Shown piece by piece: positions 31,345 to 42,582 of a DNA stretch of 64,000 bases. The stretch comes from Dipteris shenzhenensis. Taxonomy: Eukaryota; Polypodiophyta; Polypodiopsida; Gleicheniales. A program made the translations under genes and the position numbers. The first letter of the stretch is position 1, and each line of letters begins with the position of its first letter. A model generated the notes under the pieces. It was not told where the DNA came from. It was given only the letters and a program-made list of their open reading frames with translations, and made no database searches. Location: NCBI GenBank assembly GCA_047967505.1, contig CM106541.1; one strand, given 5' to 3'.

Positions 31345-32760
31345 CATGTTTTTTCTGATGTGATAAAGAAGATGCTTGGAAGAACTTCGTTAGAAGAGAT
31401 TGCAGTCCGTTTAAGAGAACTAGAAGATTGTGAAGGTGATGCTCAAGCTATTCACACGGTCATCATGATCATATCCTTTATGTTTGCACTCTTGAATATG
31501 TTGGTGAATTGACAATGCTGTCAGCAGGCACAATGACAGTTTGGGATTGTTTCATGCACTGGCAGCTTGGTGTGAAGAAGGGTTGAGTCTTTGGGTAGTT
31601 TTTGACTATAACAGTGGAGTGGTGATTCTCAATGCTTTCAACTTCTTTTGCTATGAAAATGATGAAGAGTACAATATCTTGAAGCTATTATGTGCAGTCC
31701 CTATTGTGACAAGGGTGATTCTTGAATGCATGTATACACAATGTTTTCATGGTGCTGGTTGGTCACTTATTTTTGAAGATTTTGTTGAGGATCAATTGTG
31801 GAGGGTTTTCAACAAGTGGTTATGCATAATAAGTTGGTCTTGGTATACTAAGGCTCTGTGGGATCTTGTTTGGGATATTATTTGGATCTTGGTCTTTCCT
31901 TTTTTGTGTTTCATCATGGTGAAGATTCCAGTGTTTTGAGGGACCCAAGGGGAAGACCTGGAGTCTTATATTCAGGATTTTCTTTGAGGATGCCGGCTTT
32001 CTAGATGGTCCTTGAAGGATCGGGTGGAGATTTTTCCTGATTTTCTTGAAGGTGTAGCCTTGAGTTGGCATGAGGCCTTGTCAGACTCTACCAAGGAGGA
32101 CTGCGATCAAGTGGTGGTTGCAATGAAGTAGAGATTTGGGGTAGTGGAGTCGCCAAATGCTTTGATGTTACTATTGGACCGAATCTGTCAAGGAGAAGGT
32201 GAGATGGTCTCTGTGTTGGCAATCCAATATGAAACTTTATGGACAAAGTATGAAAGGGCAGCTTTGCGAGCTATGGCATCTGCATCATCGGCCCCTCAAA
32301 TTCTCGTAGGGATAGAGCACTTAAAGATGAGAAAATTCGTTATGGCTTAGGGGCCTTGTCTTTGCTCAAAAGTAATGAGTAAAGATCCAACAACATACGT
32401 GGAGGCACTTTGCATTGCGACCAAGAAAGAAGCTTCTCTAAAGATCGAGTCCTCTTTTGTGTCTTCAATAACTTCAACTTCTAAGGTGGACGTAATGGGC
32501 ACTCCTCAAGTACCAAAGTCCTCTGAGTTAGATCATAATATCTCCCAATTGATGGCAGAGTTTGCTGATTTGAAATTGTATTTGGTTAATGCACGATAAC
32601 CTAGAGCACCAAAGAGTGAGGATAGGCCTGAAGATAAGAGTGGGGTCACTGGCTATGATGTAATGAAAAAGGTCACTATCGCCCTGAGTGTCCTAGATTA
32701 AGAAAGAAAGAAGAGAATGAAGTATCCTTGTTAGAAGCTTCTTCAAGGGATTAGGAAAGA
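31345..32760 (+). pseudogene. Ty3 N-terminal frame and gag
   Basis: The first part (from about 31350) reads FSDVIKKMLGRTSLEEIAVR, a hydrophobic stretch VIMIISFMFALLNML, a stop, and then in another frame SLWVVFDYNSGVVILNAF. The same protein is preserved at 38525-38920, so it was once coding. It is not a family I know. Gag proper follows from about 31935 with DLESYIQDFL, WSLKDRVEIFPDFLEGVALSWHEAL and FGVVESPNALMLL, interrupted by stops near 31986 and 32130. A decayed zinc knuckle (CNEKGHYRPEC, near 32660) ends it. Gag would form the particle and bind element RNA. Confidence 0.7.
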
Positions 32761-33109
32761 GAGGTAATGATGGCTAAACAGGGGCGTGGTAAAGCGAAAG
32801 AAGAGGAAGAAAGCAAGGAAGAAGTAGATGAGGAACATCAGAAAGAGGAACACTGTAGTAAGAAAAAGAAGGCATCTAGAAGGAGAATTAGTCAGTTAGA
32901 CTTTCCCTTAGGACAAGGCATTGGAAGCTATGACTTGTTGTCTGACCTTAAAGGAAAGGAAGCTCATATCACCTTTGGTCAATTACTTGCTTTGTCTCAA
33001 AAACTATGGAATGAATGGGGAAAGTTAGCAACAAGCACAAGAGTGTCAAAGAAGAAAAAGAAAAAAAGTGCCATTCCTATTGTTCAAAAGGTAGATATAG
33101 ATTTTGTGA

Positions 33110-35160
33110 TGATGTACCTATGGTTGATGTGATCATTGATGGTCAAGTGATTTCTAATGTGTACATTGATGGAGGTGCATCGATTAATGTCATGAGTGAG
33201 AAGACCATGATAGATGCTGATTTAAAATACTCTAGTACTACCTCTCCTTATCGCATCAAATTGGATGACAACATCAGTGTAAAGACCTTGGGAGCTGTGA
33301 AGAATCTAGAAGTGGATGTATGTGGAATTTCTATGCCGACTACTTTAGGTGATCCCTACCAAGCCAGATGCATGTGCCTATCCATTGATTTTTGGAAGGC
33401 CTTGGCTATGCAAGGTGAAGGCTGTTCAAAAGTGGGATACTGGAGCTTAAATTTTGCAGGGAAATGATAAGAAGGTGCGCTACAACATCAAAAGTCACAA
33501 AAAGGAAGTTGTCAAGGAGGAGTCTTTAACATCAGAGAGTTCGATTAACCGATGAAGAAGAAGAGACAGGGTGTAGCTCCGAGGAGTCCAGCCCAGAGGG
33601 TGAGGTGCAGGTAGGAGTGGCCTTTGGTCTTTGTCTTGGTGCTGATCGAGATGACAGTCAGGAGGCAACAAGGTGGTGGTATAAGAGGATTCTATAGAGA
33701 CACTTCATGTGGACAATGGCGAGCACACTATACTATGCCAACGCAATGAAGAGATTCTTGGTAATTCTCTATTAGGTAGTGAGAAGCTCTAGTACTTGGA
33801 TATGCTAGATGATTTTCCATGTCTCTTTGCAACAAGCTATTCACAGGTTTGACCACTCGCTCTTGTGGAGCACAAGATTGAGTTGAAGCCAGAAAGCAAG
33901 CCAGTTGTGCAATGCTTAAGGCGATTGGTGGTGATCCAAGCTAAGGCACTAAAGAAAGAGCTAACACAACTACTAGAGGCGACATTCATCTTTCCTGTTG
34001 TGATGATTCAAAATGGATATCTCTTGTAGTTGTCACACCAAAGAAAGGAAATAGGTGGCAGGTTTGTGTGGACTTTCATCGTTTGAATGCATGCACTAAG
34101 AGGGATCATTTTCCTTTGCCATTCCAAGATGAAATACTAGACCAAGTAGTAGGGCATGAGATGTATTATGTATGTGATGGGTATTCTGGGTACTTTCAAA
34201 TTCGTATTTGGGAGGAAGATCAAAAGAAAACATCATTTGTCACACCTTGGGGAGTTTTTGCTTAGAGAGTGATGCCTTTTGGGTTGACCAATGCACCAGC
34301 TACATTTCAAAGGTTCATGAGTCAAGTGCTTGAGCCTTACTTAGGAAAGTTCATAAGGGTGTTTTTGGATGATTTTTGCATTTGTTCTCGGCGCATAGGT
34401 CACATGGAGAAGTTGAAGATGGTCTTAGCTAGGATTGATGAAGCAAAAGGGTGTCTAAATCCTAGCAAGTGTCATTTGGCTCAAACAAAAGTAGTCTTGT
34501 TGGGGCATATTGTGTCTGAAGAAGGCCTACAAATGGATCCTGACAAGGTTCAAGCAATCATAGCATTGCCAAGTCTTGAGAGTGTCACTGGTGTTTGCAA
34601 AATTCTAGGAAAAAGCAAGTATTATCAACACTTTTGTGATGATTTCACAAAGATAGTACATCCCATGAACTTGTTGACAAGAAAAGGAGTTTCTTTCCAA
34701 TGGGGTGTCAAGCAACAAGAGTCTTTTCAGCAACTTATGGAGGCCATGAGTAAGGGCCCAATATTAAAGCCCCATGATTGGTCTCAAGACTTTTATGTAA
34801 ATCCAAGTGTATCTTTGCATTCAGTTGGTGCTGTATTGCTACAAAAAGGGGAGGCAGGTAGAATGCAACCCATCTATTTTGCCAGCGGACAGCTTAAAGA
34901 GGTGGAAACAAGGTATGAAGAAATGGAGCAGCAAGCCCTCTCTTTGGTATTTTCAGTCCAAATGTTTTGCTCCTATTTATTACCTCGGCCATTTTCCTTC
35001 CTTACCTCTCAGTCTGTATTAGCATATCTAGTTCACAAGCCTAATCCTGGGGGGAGATTTGCAAAATGGTTGTCAGAGCTTCAAGACTTCTCTTTCTCTT
35101 TTGTCACTGAAAATACGACTATGTCCACTATGGTAGATTTGCTCACAGGACGGTAGCATC
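33110..35160 (+). pseudogene. Ty3 protease, reverse transcriptase and RNase H
   Basis: Protease shows VYIDGGASINVMSE (DGG instead of the usual DTG/DSG) near 33165. A gap with frameshifts follows. RT begins near 33860 (LALVEHKIELKPESKPVVQ) and is frameshifted near 34000. It continues with CVDFHRLNACTKRDHFPLP and DGYSGYFQI, a TAG at 34266-34268 in place of tyrosine, then RVMPFGLTNAPATFQRFM and the catalytic VFLDDFCICS near 34365. The thumb, connection (GHIVSEEGLQMDP) and RNase H (SVGAVLLQKGEAGRMQPIYFASGQL, then LSLVFSVQMFCSYLL) are open to 35156. The first RNase H aspartate site reads NPSVSLHSVGAV, without the expected aspartate, so it is probably inactive. Confidence 0.85.
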
Positions 35161-35219
35161 TAAGAGAAGAAAAGAAATATAAGGAGGACATTAATGATGG
35201 AAGGGAGACACCACCAATA

Positions 35220-35645
35220 GCTTTTGTCTTGTATTTTGATGGGGCTTTTAGTCCTTCATGCCAACTAGGAGCCAAGGGGATAGTCTTGATGAATTCTAAA
35301 GGTCAAGAGGTGTGGGGAAGAGGACAAGAGCTTCTAGGTCTCACAACTAACAATGTAGCTGAGTATAATGCTTTGATTCTTGGTTTGAAGGGTTGTCTTA
35401 AAGGTCAAGTTAAAGAATTGGAAGTAAGAGGAGATTCTCAGCTTACTATAAAGCAAATGCAATGGCATTACAAGACAAGAAGTCCTCATTTGAAGGAGCT
35501 TAATCAAAAGGCTATGGCACTATGTAGTTAGTTTGATTTTTGCAAGTTTGTTCATATAAACAGAAAAGAAAATCAACAGGCAAATGAGTTGGCTACTCAA
35601 GCCATTGTACATAGTACAAGACCAGGGGGTGGTTTGTTTGGTAGA
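35220..35645 (+). pseudogene. Second (additional) RNase H domain
   Basis: The frame reads LYFDGAFSPSCQLGAKGIVL (first catalytic aspartate in YFDGA), then TTNNVAEYNALILGL (glutamate), ELEVRGDSQLTIKQM (second aspartate) and, after a TAG at 35529-35531, VHINRKENQQANELATQA (the final N/D region, with asparagine where aspartate is usual). This is the archaeal-type RNase H seen in Tat-lineage elements, distinct from the RT-linked domain upstream. Its position directly after that domain is typical. A partial copy is at 39040-39190. Confidence 0.85.
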
Positions 35646-35689
35646 TGTGACACTGGATGGCCTGAACTACAAGATGTTCAGCAATATGT

Positions 35690-35873
35690 GAAAGAAGGCA
35701 TGTTTCTTCAAGGGTTAGCTCCACAACAGAAGTAGAGATTGGTTACTTTTGGCCATGCCTCCATAAGGATGTATATGCATGTCACCAATGGAACCTATCA
35801 GCTTGAGGATGTTGATGGCATGGTGATACCCGGACGCACCAATGAATATCGCCTTAAATTGTTCTATGCTTGA
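35690..35873 (+). pseudogene. Integrase C-terminal tail without the core
   Basis: After the second RNase H the frame reads EGMFLQGLAPQQK, a TAG, then MHVTNGTYQLEDVDGMVIPG and EYRLKLFYA, which fits the extreme C-terminus of a Ty3 integrase. The zinc-binding and DDE core domains (about 300 residues) that should lie between are absent, so a deletion occurred near 35730. Confidence 0.65.
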
Positions 35874-35934
35874 CCACCTTGAGGGCCAGCAGACCCTCTC
35901 TATCACTAGAGAGGATCTGCTCGGGGGGGAAATA

Positions 35935-37550
35935 TGTGACGCCAAAAATTGATATTTTTTATTTGGCATTGGTATTGTTTTCTTCTATGTTTGATAAGAG
36001 TTTGAGTATTAAGTGATAGCCTAGCAGCTCTCACTTATTTCTATTTTCTAAGATATTGTATGGGATTGAGAGGATGAGTGGAATGGATCATTGTAAATAC
36101 CATAGGTATGAATTAAAAATACCTTGGTATGGGGTGAGACTTATTTGTGTATGGGATATTATGGGGTTTTTAGAAAAGAGGAAGAGTGAGTCATATAAAG
36201 AGGCGGGCTCATGTCCATGTGTTCCAATAATATAAGAGAGGCTACATGCCACAAGCATGTGGAAGGCATGTGGAGGAGTGTGGAGTCAAGAGGAATCCTT
36301 CTAGAATTCCCATGTGGAATAAGGAGGATGTGGACATGTGGAAAAGAGAGGGTCCCTATGGGCTCCATGTGGGGAGACTCTTGACTTTCTTAATATTTTA
36401 GGAGTCTTGAGCATCTTCTGATGGGACACATGGCAAGAGTAGCCAAAAAGGACATGGATGGTGACATACGGGCTTATGTGATTGATGTGGAAAAGAATCT
36501 AGAGGCAGCAATTGTAAATGGGTGAAGGAGGGTGACAAAATCTCTATAAAAGGAGTCCTCCTCTCCCTTGTTCATCATCTCTTCCACCATTAGGCCTCAT
36601 GTTTTTGTAGCTCTAGTCTCCTCAAGCCTCTTCCATGAGCCTTCTCTCCCTCTTGTAGATATTCTCTTATGTAGACTCTTGAGTGCATTTCTCTCTAGTT
36701 TCTTCTCTCTCTATGAGTAGTCTTGGAGATTCTACTCCCTCTTGTATGTATGAAACATCTTCTTCTCCCTTGTGTGTGTAGTATTCTGAGTTGCATTGGA
36801 GTGGATCTCACTCTATTGGTAATGAAGGTCACTTTAGGATCTCTCTCTTGAGTGTCTCTTCCATTTTTTTTTCTGTTGCTTTCTCTTCCAAAGTGCTCAA
36901 AAGTGTTGTCTATTCGGCCGCTCATTGCGCATACATGGTATATCTATTTCCCAAGCCACAAAGGGGGCTCTTCCTTCCCTTCTAGTTGACCGCTATGGGA
37001 TTGGATCATTGATGAGGTCTAAGCATGGACGTAGTACTCTCCCAAGTCGGCACCAATAGAAGGAGTCGGTGTTTTTCATGATAGTTTGAACCCCTATTAG
37101 TATTTTGCTCATAACTTTTTGCTTGGTGGTCCAATTTGGACAAAACTTATATCAGTGCAAAGCTCTCTTCAAGGAGCATCATCCTACATCTTCAGTTTGT
37201 ATTAAAGTTTAAACAAAAAATCTATAACTCTCCGTGTGTGACTGTTTCTTTTTTCAGATAGTTTTTACCCCCGTCCAGTAAACTGCCCATATCTTTCGGA
37301 CCGCTTCGTTGTTTCTTATGAAACTTATATCAAAGTGAAACCCATTTCAAGACACATCTGAATATGTGTTTGAATATTTTATATCATGTCTCTACTAAGA
37401 GTTATGGGTCTCAGTGTCTTATAATAGTTTGGAGAGTGTTTTGAGCTAAGTGTGAACATGTCTATGAAGGAGGTGCAATGTTTCCTCGGAACCTACCCAT
37501 TTGACACAATCAACCCCTTCAAACTCCTTGATATATATCAGTTCATGTCA
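35935..37550 (+). mobile_element. Putative 3' LTR of the Tat-like element (right end uncertain)
   Basis: TGTGACGCCAAAAATTG starts directly after the polypurine tract. A promoter-like CTCTATAAAAGGAGTCC lies at 36540. No protein frame is convincing. The right end could be near GTTCATGTCA (about 37546), but the R/U5-like segment before the element (31128-31250) does not clearly match, so the extent is a guess. Confidence 0.5.
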
Positions 37551-38259
37551 TATTGGCCCGTAAGGTCTTCTTTCAACAATGTATCACTCTTCTCTTTGGC
37601 GCAGATCGCGACTTGCTAAGATTATGGCCTCCGTTGATCCTTTCCTTCTCCCAATGCCCGGGGGATTCACTCTTAGTACAAGCGGGACGTCACCTGCGTG
37701 CATCAACTTCAAGAAAACCCCCTATATACGGTCCATGTAACATAATAAAACACCCCTATTTAAGCTTATAAGGATACCACCAAAAGTAGACTATGTCCCC
37801 CCCTTCCTTAAATCTATGTTCTTTCTCAATTATTTGGATTACATCATGAGAAAGTTCAGATGACATAGATTAGACCATCTTCAAATATTCACCAATGGGT
37901 AGTATTCATTTGTTTCCCTACCATGGCCTAAATTTAGCTATAGCTCAGGCTTAGTTCATGTGCAATTGGTACATGACCAATTGTCACTAGTCAAATGTGT
38001 ATGTGTGTGTAATTTTTATGTTTAGGGGGTAAAAACTTGTATTTCCCTATACCCCTCCCTGTTCCTCCCCAAAGATGTCAAGGCCCCCTAACTTAAATTT
38101 AAGATTGAGAAAAATTAAAAAGGGCCCCCACCCCTAATGTATAAGCTTATGCCTCATCTCAAAAAACCCCCCTATTGTACACTCACGTGATATCATAAGT
38201 TTCCCCTTATGAATCCCCCAGGTCCCAATGCTTGAGTACAACATCACTTGGGATGTTAC
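37551..38259. other. Unassigned, C-run-rich stretch
   Basis: Many CCCCC runs are scattered in otherwise AT-rich DNA. Blocks near 37717 (AAAACCCCCTATATACGG...) and 38164 (AAAAACCCCCCTATTGTAC...) look like diverged direct repeats. No gene is seen. Confidence 0.4.
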
Positions 38260-39190
38260 CATCTTCTTTCTCATCTAAGGGAGGAAAGTATGGTGTGGTC
38301 TCTTTGTATAAAAGCTTCTTTTTAATGTACCTTTCCCAGTGATAACTATCTCTATCACTCAGTTCGAAAGCAGCAGTAAGTGAAGAGGTGCGTGAAGTTT
38401 ATTATCCCCAACTTCATGTCACATCTTTTGGTGGGGACGCCAGGTACATTTGGTATTGGATTCATGCCACCTTACTGAATGGTGTCTAGTGTACTTGATT
38501 GCATGTTATGCCTAGTATAGGCAAGTGTTTTCTGATGTGATAAAGAAGATGCCTGGAAGAACTCTGTTAGAAGAGATTGTAGCCCGTTTAAGAGAACTAG
38601 AAGACTGTAAAGGTGATGCTCAAGCTATTTGCACAGTCATCATGATCATATCCTTTATGTTTGCACTCTTGAATATGTTGGTGAATCGACGACACCATCA
38701 GCAAAGGCACAATGATAGTTTGCATTTGTTTCATGCACTGCAGCTTGGTTTGAAGAAGAGTTGAGTCTTTGGGTAGTTTTTGACTATAACAGTGGAGTGG
38801 TGATTCTCAATGCTTTCAAAATTTTTTGCTATGCAAATGATGAAGAGTACAATATCTTGAAGCTATTATGTGCACTCCCAATTGTGACAAGGGTGATTCT
38901 TGAATGCATTATTAGTGAAAATACCACTATGTCCACTATGGTAGATTTGCTCATAGGATGGCAGGATCTAAGAGAAGAAAAGAAATATAAGGAGGACATT
39001 AGTGATGAAATGGAGACACCATCAACAGCTTTTACATCTTGTAGCTGAGTATAATGCTTTGATTCTTGGTTTGGCGGGTGGTCTTCAAAGTCAAGTTAAA
39101 GAATTGGAAGTAAGAGGAGATTCTCAACTTATTATAAAGCGAATGCAAGGGCATTACAAGACAAGAAGTCCTTATTTGAAGGACTTCTTG
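38260..39190 (+). mobile_element. Internally deleted copy of the Tat-like element
   Basis: It matches 31098-31730 (LTR/leader remnant with GTATAAAAG, TTTTGGTGGGGACGCCAGG, N-terminal frame 38525-38920). At about 38910 it jumps to sequence equal to 35107 (ATTAGTGAAAATACCACTATGTCC), skipping about 3.4 kb of gag-pol. A second deletion near 39040 removes about 120 bp, joining to GTAGCTGAGTATAATGCTTTGATT of the second RNase H. It ends at about 39190 against a minus-strand copia. It is a non-autonomous derivative or a recombination product. Confidence 0.85.
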
Positions 39191-40037
39191 TATGGATGTT
39201 GCTGCTTCTATGGATGCTGATATGTTGATGCTAACTTTGATTATGACTTTGTTGTTTATGATGACCACTTTGTTGAAATGCTCTACCTCTGCCTCTACCT
39301 TTGCCTCTTCTTTCATCTGAAGTTATGAATGCTTGATCATTGGAATGACCTTTGCATGCATGAATGGCCTGAGTCCTGAGTTCTTCACCAAGTAACACTG
39401 ACTATAACTCTTCCAGTGTTAAAATTTGCCATTGAATGGCAATACTCTGAACTAGATTCTTGTATCCCTCTCCATTCAGGATGACTTGAACCATTTCTAT
39501 GGGACTCATGGTCTCTCCTACTAATGATGCAAGTTGATTGTTGTTGTAATCCTTGATTCTGAGTACGTAAGCATGAACGGTTTCATTGCTATTGCGACAA
39601 AAACTCTGGTTGACTTGGTTTCTTAGTATGAGAATCATGGATGTGTTCTTAGACTTGTAAAGAGCCGTGAACGTATCCCATGCTTCTTTTGATGTCTTCA
39701 TGATGTTGAGCTATCCTAGCATGACATCTTACACATTATGCTTGATCAAATGATATGCATATTTGTCTTTCTTGTCCCATTTTTCCTATGCTTGGGAAAT
39801 GACAGGATCTACTTCAAGTGCGAACAATGTTGATGCAGGTATAGATCCCGCTGCTTGTGCTATGATAATGGTGGGAGTGGATGCTGGAGCGTCTGATGGT
39901 CTAGGTGTAGACCCATTGACATACTCCCATTTGTCTTGAAGGATAAGAATTGTCTTCATTTGGTATTTCCATTTGCCATAGTTGGAATTGTCAAACTTAG
40001 CAGATGCCTTCAAATTGAGGTTGCTAGTTGTAGACAT
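39191..40037 (-). pseudogene. copia gag (minus strand)
   Basis: From the ATG at 40037 leftward: ASAKFDNSNYGKWKYQMKTIL, an Ala/Pro/Thr-rich stretch, then EAWDTFTALYKSKNTSMILILRNQV and VLRIKDYNNNQLASLVGE, the core of a copia gag. Stops occur near 39786 and 39720. Past 39402 a Gly/Arg-rich segment (GKGRGRGRAFQQSGHH, 39235-39290) precedes the lost zinc knuckle. The remainder of the element is absent. Particle-forming protein, non-functional. Confidence 0.82.
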
Positions 40038-40216
40038 GGACCAATAAAAATGTACTCAAAGTGTTGATGGGTCTAGGTGTACACCCATCGACATACTCCC
40101 ATTTGTCTTGAAGTATAAGAATGGTCTTCATTTGGTATTTCCATTTGCCATAGTTGGAATGTATAGCTTAGCAGATGCCTCCAAATTGAGGTTGCTAGTT
40201 GTAGACATAGAGCAAG
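39896..40216. repeat. Tandem duplication of the gag start
   Basis: The first codons of gag and its upstream (39896-40036) are repeated at 40073-40216 with a few changes, period about 178 bp. The shared block includes GGTCTAGGTGTA(G/C)ACCCAT and CATATTTGTCTTGAAG-like sequence through GTTGTAGACAT. Confidence 0.85.
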
Positions 40217-41089
40217 AAAAATGTACTTAAAGTGTCTGTAAAAATCAATGTCTGAATCAACTACAATACACTGTTTGTATCAAATGTAATCTAAACTATC
40301 CGTGAAGATAAAACTACAATATATATCCAATATGTTACAAGGCTTGTAGAAAATGATGCCGGGAATAGCCAAGAGGCTTTACAAGGCTTGAATAAAGTAC
40401 ACAGTGCCAGAAAATAGCCAATAGGCTTTACAATGGTGGCATGTGAGCGTAAAATCAAACGATGTACAATCTTCCCGCTCATCAATCGGTCAATTCTTCT
40501 AAAAAAACTATGAAGTGTGCTCACTGAACTGATGGTGGTCGCGTTTCAAGAAATGTAATGATGTTAAACCGCATGTGAGCATAGGGACTAGGAACTATTT
40601 GGAAATTTTTGGGCATGGCTTCGATGGGCTACTTTGGAGTTCTCTCCTCTAAGTATGAACTATGCTACTTTGATCTAGATCTAGACCAACCATCCAGTGA
40701 TGCAAAAGTAGCAATAATTTCTTTTCTTTACTCGTTTTAGGTGTTGGGTCAGATACGTCGATGTAGAGGCTTGTGTACATGCAAGAAATAGATTTGTTGT
40801 AGAGGCTCAAAATTATGTGATACTTGTACCAAAATGTGTGCGCAATGTGACAAGCATGGAGAGCAAAAAATTGAGTGTTTTTCCTTTTTGGAGCGCCCTC
40901 AAATTCTTCCTGAATCAAGAGATACGGCTTGATCTAGGTGGAGGGGCAAAAAGGGTGCAAATGATGATGTGGCACTTTGGGGTCACATGCAAAAGTGTGC
41001 TTGTGAAGGGCTATGCCTGTGAGGCACTGTGTGATGTGGTAGCTTGGTTCACATGCAGTTCTTGACAAGGGGTAGTGTGCATACCAAGG
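40217..41089. other. Unassigned; presumably leader or LTR of the minus-strand copia
   Basis: GGCTTTACAAGGCTTG-like words recur at 40340-40440. No primer site or LTR end was found and no gene is recognised. Confidence 0.35.
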
Positions 41090-41330
41090 AACTACATGCC
41101 ACATGGCACTGATGAGGTGGCAGGGTGAGCTATCTTTTTGATGTGGCTAGGATGATGTGGCTGATGACGGCAAGTAGGAAACTTTGCTGATGTGGCATTT
41201 GTTGACATGGCTAGTGGACCCATGTGATGATGTGTCAGTCCAACTGATGTGGTAGATAAGACTGCCACATGTTGATGATGTGGCATGCTAGGGCCTCCTG
41301 ATGACATGGTGCTATAGATAAGGGTGCCAC
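41090..41330. repeat. Region dense in TGATGTGGCA words
   Basis: The decamer-like word GATGATGTGGCA and close variants occur about ten times on the plus strand in 240 bp, with irregular spacing. Complementary words also appear at 8700-8870. Confidence 0.65.
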
Positions 41331-41474
41331 TTATGTTTGTCAAACTCCATATTATTAAAAATTCTTAATTTTGATCAAAATTTTTGCAGTGTCTACTAGC
41401 AAGCTACTTTTAAGATAAGGCTCTAGACAAAATCTTACAAAAATTTCATCAATGGAAATAATTTTGTGAGCAAC

Positions 41475-41622
41475 ACGAGTGACTAGCTGTACACTAGATT
41501 TATTTGAGAATGTTGAATTCATACAAACCCCATTAGCGTTTCTAACCCTTTCCTTTATAGCACTCTATGTGTTAGTGCTATTCACAATATCGGACATATG
41601 ATGTTGAGATGGTTCCTCAACA
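41475..41622 (-). mobile_element. LTR fragment, family B (minus strand)
   Basis: On the minus strand it starts TGTTGAGGAACCATCTCAACATCAT and includes AGAGTGCTATAAAGGAAAGGGTTAGA. A purine-rich tract (CCCATGGAGG) precedes it on that strand. The 3' part of the LTR is missing. Confidence 0.75.
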
Positions 41623-42489
41623 CCTCCATGGGCTACCACACAATAGCAAACAGGCCCATAGGCGTCTCGTATAGTGCTGCAGTCAATTAAAAACTTGTCT
41701 ACAAAATTGTAGTAAAAACACTAAAAAGGTCAAGGAGTGCCTTTAGAATGAAGAGTGCTTAGGATTCCTTCATAAAGGTCTAGGGGGCATGTATGCTTGT
41801 CCTGTTAATTGAATAAGCAATGCTTTCAAGGTGCTTAGGTATGCTTTTTTGCATGAAGTACCCGCCTTAAGAATTTGAGGAGGATACTCACTCTACCCAT
41901 TTGAATAAAATGAGGTTTATAATGAAATCCCTAAACATTTGATCTCATCATGAGACTAGAAACAACATCCTTCTATCAAGCTTATCATTTGAATTGGTAA
42001 ACACAATGAAGATAATGCAATTTAGCACTAATCTAGGTTTCTATGGCATATTAGTAGCTAAATTGTTAGATAAAGAGTGCAAGATGAAGATTATGTGAAC
42101 TAAGATGGTGTGATAGGATAGAAGATGAAAATGTTGAAACTCAAGGAGCTTGAGTTGAAGTATTCACGATAGTGTGCACATCAGGCAAAGTGTTACACAA
42201 AGTTATTAATTTCTTGTGTTGCTTATAGTTTTCACAAGAATTTGCATGTTGGATCTATTTGCAAAAAGGTCAAAGCCAACTTGGTTGAAAATTTCTAAGT
42301 GACAAGTTGCATCAAATTTTGCTAGGGTTGAGTGAAAAGGGTTGCCATACCTTGGATCCCATATGGATTTCATTACTTCTTCAAAGGTTGAAGGTTCGTG
42401 ACCCCATCTGAAACAAGTTGGCTATTGGGACCTGTAAGAATTACTTTGTATTCAAATGAATTAAAGTGTGATGGAAAAGGGATAGAGGT
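41623..42489. other. No gene recognised
   Basis: The stretch is AT-rich, apart from the purine tract beside the LTR. I could find no RNase H remnant of the family B copia. Confidence 0.4.
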
Positions 42490-42580
42490 TTTGACACGTA
42501 TTGAGCCTTTTCACTTACCTTCCACGAAACCGATGCAAGTGGCATTGCGGTAGGAGCAGTTCTCCTTCAAGAGGGAAGGC
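42490..42580 (+). pseudogene. Ty3 RNase H fragment
   Basis: The frame reads FSLTFHETDASGIAVGAVLLQEGR, the start of a Ty3 RNase H with the first catalytic aspartate (ETDASG). It runs straight into the CT-rich array. It is cut off before the second catalytic residue. Confidence 0.8.
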
Positions 42581-42582
42581 TT

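Larger units (their letters stand above)
31098..35934 (+). mobile_element. Tat-like Ty3/gypsy element with two RNase H domains
   Basis: The element runs from an LTR/leader remnant with a GTATAAAAG box (about 31129) through an N-terminal frame, gag, protease, RT, RNase H, a second RNase H and an integrase tail to a polypurine tract (GCTCGGGGGGGAAATA, 35919-35934). Its first about 600 bp are repeated at 38260-38910. The combination of RT-linked RNase H with a second, separate RNase H marks the Tat lineage of plant Ty3 elements. The integrase core is missing. Confidence 0.8.

Noticed and set aside
37590-37740. Possible organellar DNA insertion
   Set aside because: The segment is more GC-rich with an unusual word content, but I could not match it to any plastid or mitochondrial gene from memory.
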